Source: Dyella_B sp035690825
Lineage (GTDB): Bacteria > Pseudomonadota > Gammaproteobacteria > Xanthomonadales > Rhodanobacteraceae
Reading direction: 5' to 3'
Length of the DNA stretch: 64,000 bases
NCBI RefSeq assembly: GCF_051954575.1
Contig: NZ_JBQCHP010000060.1
Span: 1 to 64,000 of the forward strand
The translations under genes and the position numbers were made by a program. The notes below the pieces were generated by a model that was not told the origin of the DNA, did not search any database, and worked only from the letters and a program-made list of their open reading frames with translations. The first letter of the stretch is position 1. Every line of letters begins with the position of its first letter. Positions 61,599 through 64,000 of the stretch are shown piece by piece.

Positions 61599-62049
61599 GA
61601 TGGTGCACCTCTAAAGGAGTGGAAGCCGCTCAAGCGGCGAGCTCAAGGTAAAACCGCAAAGCTCGCCGGCAGCTGAATTTTTCGGCGGTGCCTGAACGCT
61701 CGGCAGGTTGCGATGGCATCCTCTGCGGCCGGCCAGCCGGCATACGTAAGCATGCCGCAAGCTTCTCGCCCGCCGTGGGCTTCGCGCCGTCATGGCCCAA
61801 AGCGACAGGCATTGGTCCTTTATTGCTCTTAGTGACGTACATCCCATTCCGGTATTTTTTTAACCATCATCGGATGCCTGGTTTTGCTGCCTAGGAACCA
61901 GCACGGCCATGGCATCCGATGATTTCTCACGTCTTGCGGCGTACGGCATTTGCGGCAGTCTACGGCTCACCCGTCCCAGCGGTGACCTGGTCGAATGTTC
62001 CACCACCCGCGATTTCGCTATAGTTCGCCCCGCAACAGGGGGTTTTGGG
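61599..62049. other. Intergenic region upstream of the FHA gene
   Basis: About 450 bases. Short frames on both strands (for example minus 61630-61842) have no recognisable products. It contains a 13-bp interrupted inverted repeat at 61866-61923 and probably the promoters of both flanking genes. A TATAGT hexamer near 62019 is a possible -10 for the FHA gene but lacks a good -35. Confidence 0.4.
61866..61923. promoter_or_regulatory. Interrupted 13-bp inverted repeat upstream of the FHA gene
   Basis: ATCATCGGATGCC (61866-61878) and GGCATCCGATGAT (61911-61923) are perfect inverse copies around 32 nt, with a further inner GGTT/AACC pairing. It could form a strong stem-loop or bind a dimeric regulator. 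No T-tract follows. Confidence 0.5.
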
Positions 62050-62577
62050 ATGTCTATGAATACTGGCCAGCCGCAATCGACAGAGGGTGGCAGACGCCGC
62101 GCAGGGCCGCAGGGCACGCAGTTGCTGTCCGCCACCCAGATGCAGCAACTGGCACTGGAAGAATCGCAGGCCGCCAACAGCCTCGCCTCCTCGCACAAGC
62201 CCGTGCTGGAGGGCATCCAGGGAGAGCTCAAGGGCAGCCGCTTCACCTTGCTCCAGGGCCGCCAGACGATTGGCCGGCGCGGCGACAACGACATCGTCAT
62301 CAATGATCCCAGCGTTTCGGCCACCCACGCCTGGATCATCAACCAGCACGGCCACTACGTGCTGATGAATACGCTGTCCACCAACGGCACCTTCGTCAAC
62401 GACAAGCGCATCCACGAAACCGTGCTGGTGCATGGCGACCGCGTGCGTTTCGGCCAGGCCGAGTTTACGTTCCTCACGCACGAGCATAGCGAGCCTGCCC
62501 TGCGTCGCTATGCATACGTTGTCGCCGCGGTGCTGGGCGCAGCCGCTCTGGCAGGCGCCATCTGGTGGGTAATCTGA
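62050..62577 (+). CDS. FHA-domain protein with C-terminal membrane anchor
   Basis: 175 residues from the ATG at 62050 (AGGGGG upstream); a longer frame to 61909 has no ribosome-binding site. The FHA domain spans about 55-145 with the phosphothreonine-binding signature: Gly75-Arg76, Ser90-x-x-His93 and Asn112-Gly113. A membrane helix ends the protein (about 155-174). It lies 7 nt before the receptor kinase gene, so it probably reads that kinase's phosphorylation at the inner membrane. The N-terminal 50 residues are Gln/Ala-rich. Confidence 0.88.
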   Translation: MSMNTGQPQSTEGGRRRAGPQGTQLLSATQMQQLALEESQAANSLASSHKPVLEGIQGELKGSRFTLLQGRQTIGRRGDNDIVINDPSVSATHAWIINQHGHYVLMNTLSTNGTFVNDKRIHETVLVHGDRVRFGQAEFTFLTHEHSEPALRRYAYVVAAVLGAAALAGAIWWVI

Positions 62578-62584
62578 CGCCACG

Positions 62585-64000
62585 ATGAGCCAGGCCACGC
62601 CGGCTACCATCGGGCGATATCGCATCGACGGCATCCTCGGCGAAGGGGCAATGTCGATCGTGTACGCCGGTTTCGACCGGGAAATCCAGCGGCAGGTGGC
62701 GATCAAATGCCTGCACGACAACTTCGCCGACGATCCCGACTACCGGCAGCGCTTCCTGGTGGAAGCGCGCGCCGCCGGGCATCTGACGCACCCGCACATC
62801 GTCACTATTTTCGATACGGGCGAAACCGAGGACGGCCGTCCTTACATCGCCATGGAGAAGCTGTCCGGCGAATCGCTGGCCGACCGCGTGGCCTCGCACG
62901 GCCTGCCGGCGGCACCGGTGGTGATGGACCTGGCCGCGCAGCTGGCCACTGCCTTGCATTACGCACACTCGCAAGGCGTGATCCATCACGACATCAAGCC
63001 CGATAATGTCATGCTGCTTGACGGCTGGCGGCACGTGAAGATCGCAGACTTCGGCATCGCCGAACGCCGCTCGCCACGCGCACGGCCATCCGGCGCGGCG
63101 CGCGGAAAGATCGGCGGCACGCCCAACTACATGTCGCCCGAACGCCTGCGCGGCGAACGCGCCGGCGCCAGCAGCGATCTGTTTTCGCTGGGCGTGGTGC
63201 TGTTCTGGCTGGTCACAGGCCGATTGCCGTGGACCTATTCCGGCGACGTGCAACGTTTCCTGCGGCAACGCCAGCGGCTGCCCGAACCGCCGATCAAGCC
63301 TCACGATCCGTCCACGCCGCCGATTCTGCTCGACATCATCCGCACCTTGATGGCGCCCTCGCCCGATGCGAGATATCAGTCTGGCGCGGAAGTGGCCGAA
63401 GACCTGCGCCTGGCGCGACGCAGCTACGAGCGCTCGCGCGAAGAACTGCCCCACCCTCGCCTGCAGTCGCTGGGCTTGCGCTGGGCCGTGGTGCTTGGCG
63501 CCACGGTCGTGGCGGTGCTGCTCCTGGGCATGCTGGCCATCTACGGCAAGCAACGCGTGGCGGTGACCGGCCTGGCGGAAGATTTCGGCAGTTCGCTGGC
63601 GCAGATCATCGCCCGCAGCGCCGCGGAAAACATCGTGATGGGCGATCACGCCGCCACCCGCGCCCTGGTGCAGGACATGGCGCGCAACGAACAGCTCGAT
63701 TATCTGGCCATTGCCGATCGCGACGGCACAATCATCGCCAGCACCCAGGTCGGCGAAAACGACAAGACCCTGCCTGCCGCAACCGGCGAAGCGCCACAAC
63801 AGATGCCCAACGGCATCACCAGCTATCGCGCACGTCTTGAAGGTACGCACGGTTTGCAGAATGCATTGGTGTTCGATGTGCCGGTGCGTTATCAAACCAA
63901 GACCGTCGGGCGCTTGCGCCTGGGCGTGAGCGAAGCGCCGTTGCAGGCGGCGCAACACACGGCGATCGGCGTGATCGCGTTAGTGCTGCTGACCACCCTG
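62585..64000 (+). CDS. Receptor-type Ser/Thr protein kinase, 3' end beyond window
   Basis: At least 472 residues; the frame is open at the right edge. The kinase domain covers about 10-280, with glycine loop GEGAMS, VAIK (Lys41), HHDIKPDN (Asp136, non-RD), DFG (155-157) and GTPNYMSPE. A membrane helix lies at about 298-320. The following segment (about 325-460) looks like a periplasmic sensor (ARNEQLDYLAIADRDGTIIA), and a second hydrophobic stretch begins at the edge, so the protein probably returns to the cytoplasm or ends soon. The start follows the FHA gene by 7 nt. Unlike PpkA it has no FGE-like domain, and it is on the opposite strand, so it is likely a separate signalling pair. Confidence 0.9.
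   Translation, partial: MSQATPATIGRYRIDGILGEGAMSIVYAGFDREIQRQVAIKCLHDNFADDPDYRQRFLVEARAAGHLTHPHIVTIFDTGETEDGRPYIAMEKLSGESLADRVASHGLPAAPVVMDLAAQLATALHYAHSQGVIHHDIKPDNVMLLDGWRHVKIADFGIAERRSPRARPSGAARGKIGGTPNYMSPERLRGERAGASSDLFSLGVVLFWLVTGRLPWTYSGDVQRFLRQRQRLPEPPIKPHDPSTPPILLDIIRTLMAPSPDARYQSGAEVAEDLRLARRSYERSREELPHPRLQSLGLRWAVVLGATVVAVLLLGMLAIYGKQRVAVTGLAEDFGSSLAQIIARSAAENIVMGDHAATRALVQDMARNEQLDYLAIADRDGTIIASTQVGENDKTLPAATGEAPQQMPNGITSYRARLEGTHGLQNALVFDVPVRYQTKTVGRLRLGVSEAPLQAAQHTAIGVIALVLLTTL

Noticed and set aside
61630..61842. Small frames in the 61.6-61.9 kb gap
   Set aside because: Frames on both strands overlap, none has a good ribosome-binding site or recognisable product.

Overview
The window is about 64 kb of GC-rich (roughly 60-65% by eye) proteobacterial chromosome. 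Gene content and a recurrent inverted repeat lying between genes suggest a gammaproteobacterium, plausibly Xanthomonadales/Rhodanobacteraceae (Dyella or Luteibacter type). That is inference; no rRNA or other taxonomic marker is present.

Left region (1-21531, all minus strand): giant surface proteins. A trimeric autotransporter adhesin (at least 2910 residues, cut by the left edge inside its membrane anchor) is followed by a two-partner secretion operon: an outer-membrane TpsB transporter, a 2908-residue filamentous-haemagglutinin-like TpsA exoprotein, and a 364-residue secreted protein of unknown role. A small module at 21.9-22.2 kb carries one or two tiny genes between two nearly identical repeat units.

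Central region (22.3-58.9 kb, all minus strand): a type VI secretion system (T6SS) with the gene order of the Pseudomonas aeruginosa HSI-I class. In transcription order it has tssB, tssC, hcp, tagJ, tssE, tssF, tssG, [tse2-tsi2], clpV, [effector and immunity array], vgrG, a 180-residue accessory gene, tagH, tssK, tssL, tssM, tagF, pppA, ppkA and a small membrane protein gene. tssA and tssJ are absent from the window. The expected tssJ position holds only one copy of the palindromic repeat. The cargo array encodes an M35-type metallopeptidase, a PAAR tip protein, a class-3 lipase, a TPR-methyltransferase and a GH73-like glucosaminidase, interleaved with small lipoproteins or exported proteins that are probably immunity proteins. 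A Tse2/Tsi2 toxin-immunity pair lies between tssG and clpV. A lambda-R-like (GH104) lysozyme with an exported partner lies upstream of tssB. The kinase/phosphatase/FHA set (PpkA, PppA, TagH, TagF) indicates control by threonine phosphorylation, and a shared Thr-Val-x-Pro-like motif in PpkA, TssL and TagH may be the phosphorylated element.

Right region (59.1-64 kb): a SnoaL-like protein, a small hypothetical gene, a divergent metal-homeostasis pair (RcnR/DmeR-type repressor and DmeF-type cation efflux protein) sharing a G-tract inverted-repeat operator, a small secreted protein with a clear terminator, then an FHA-domain membrane protein and a receptor-type Ser/Thr kinase cut by the right edge.

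Overall the window combines adhesion (two giant adhesin systems) with contact-dependent antagonism (T6SS with at least five recognisable effector-type genes). No tRNA, rRNA, CRISPR array or insertion-sequence transposase was seen.
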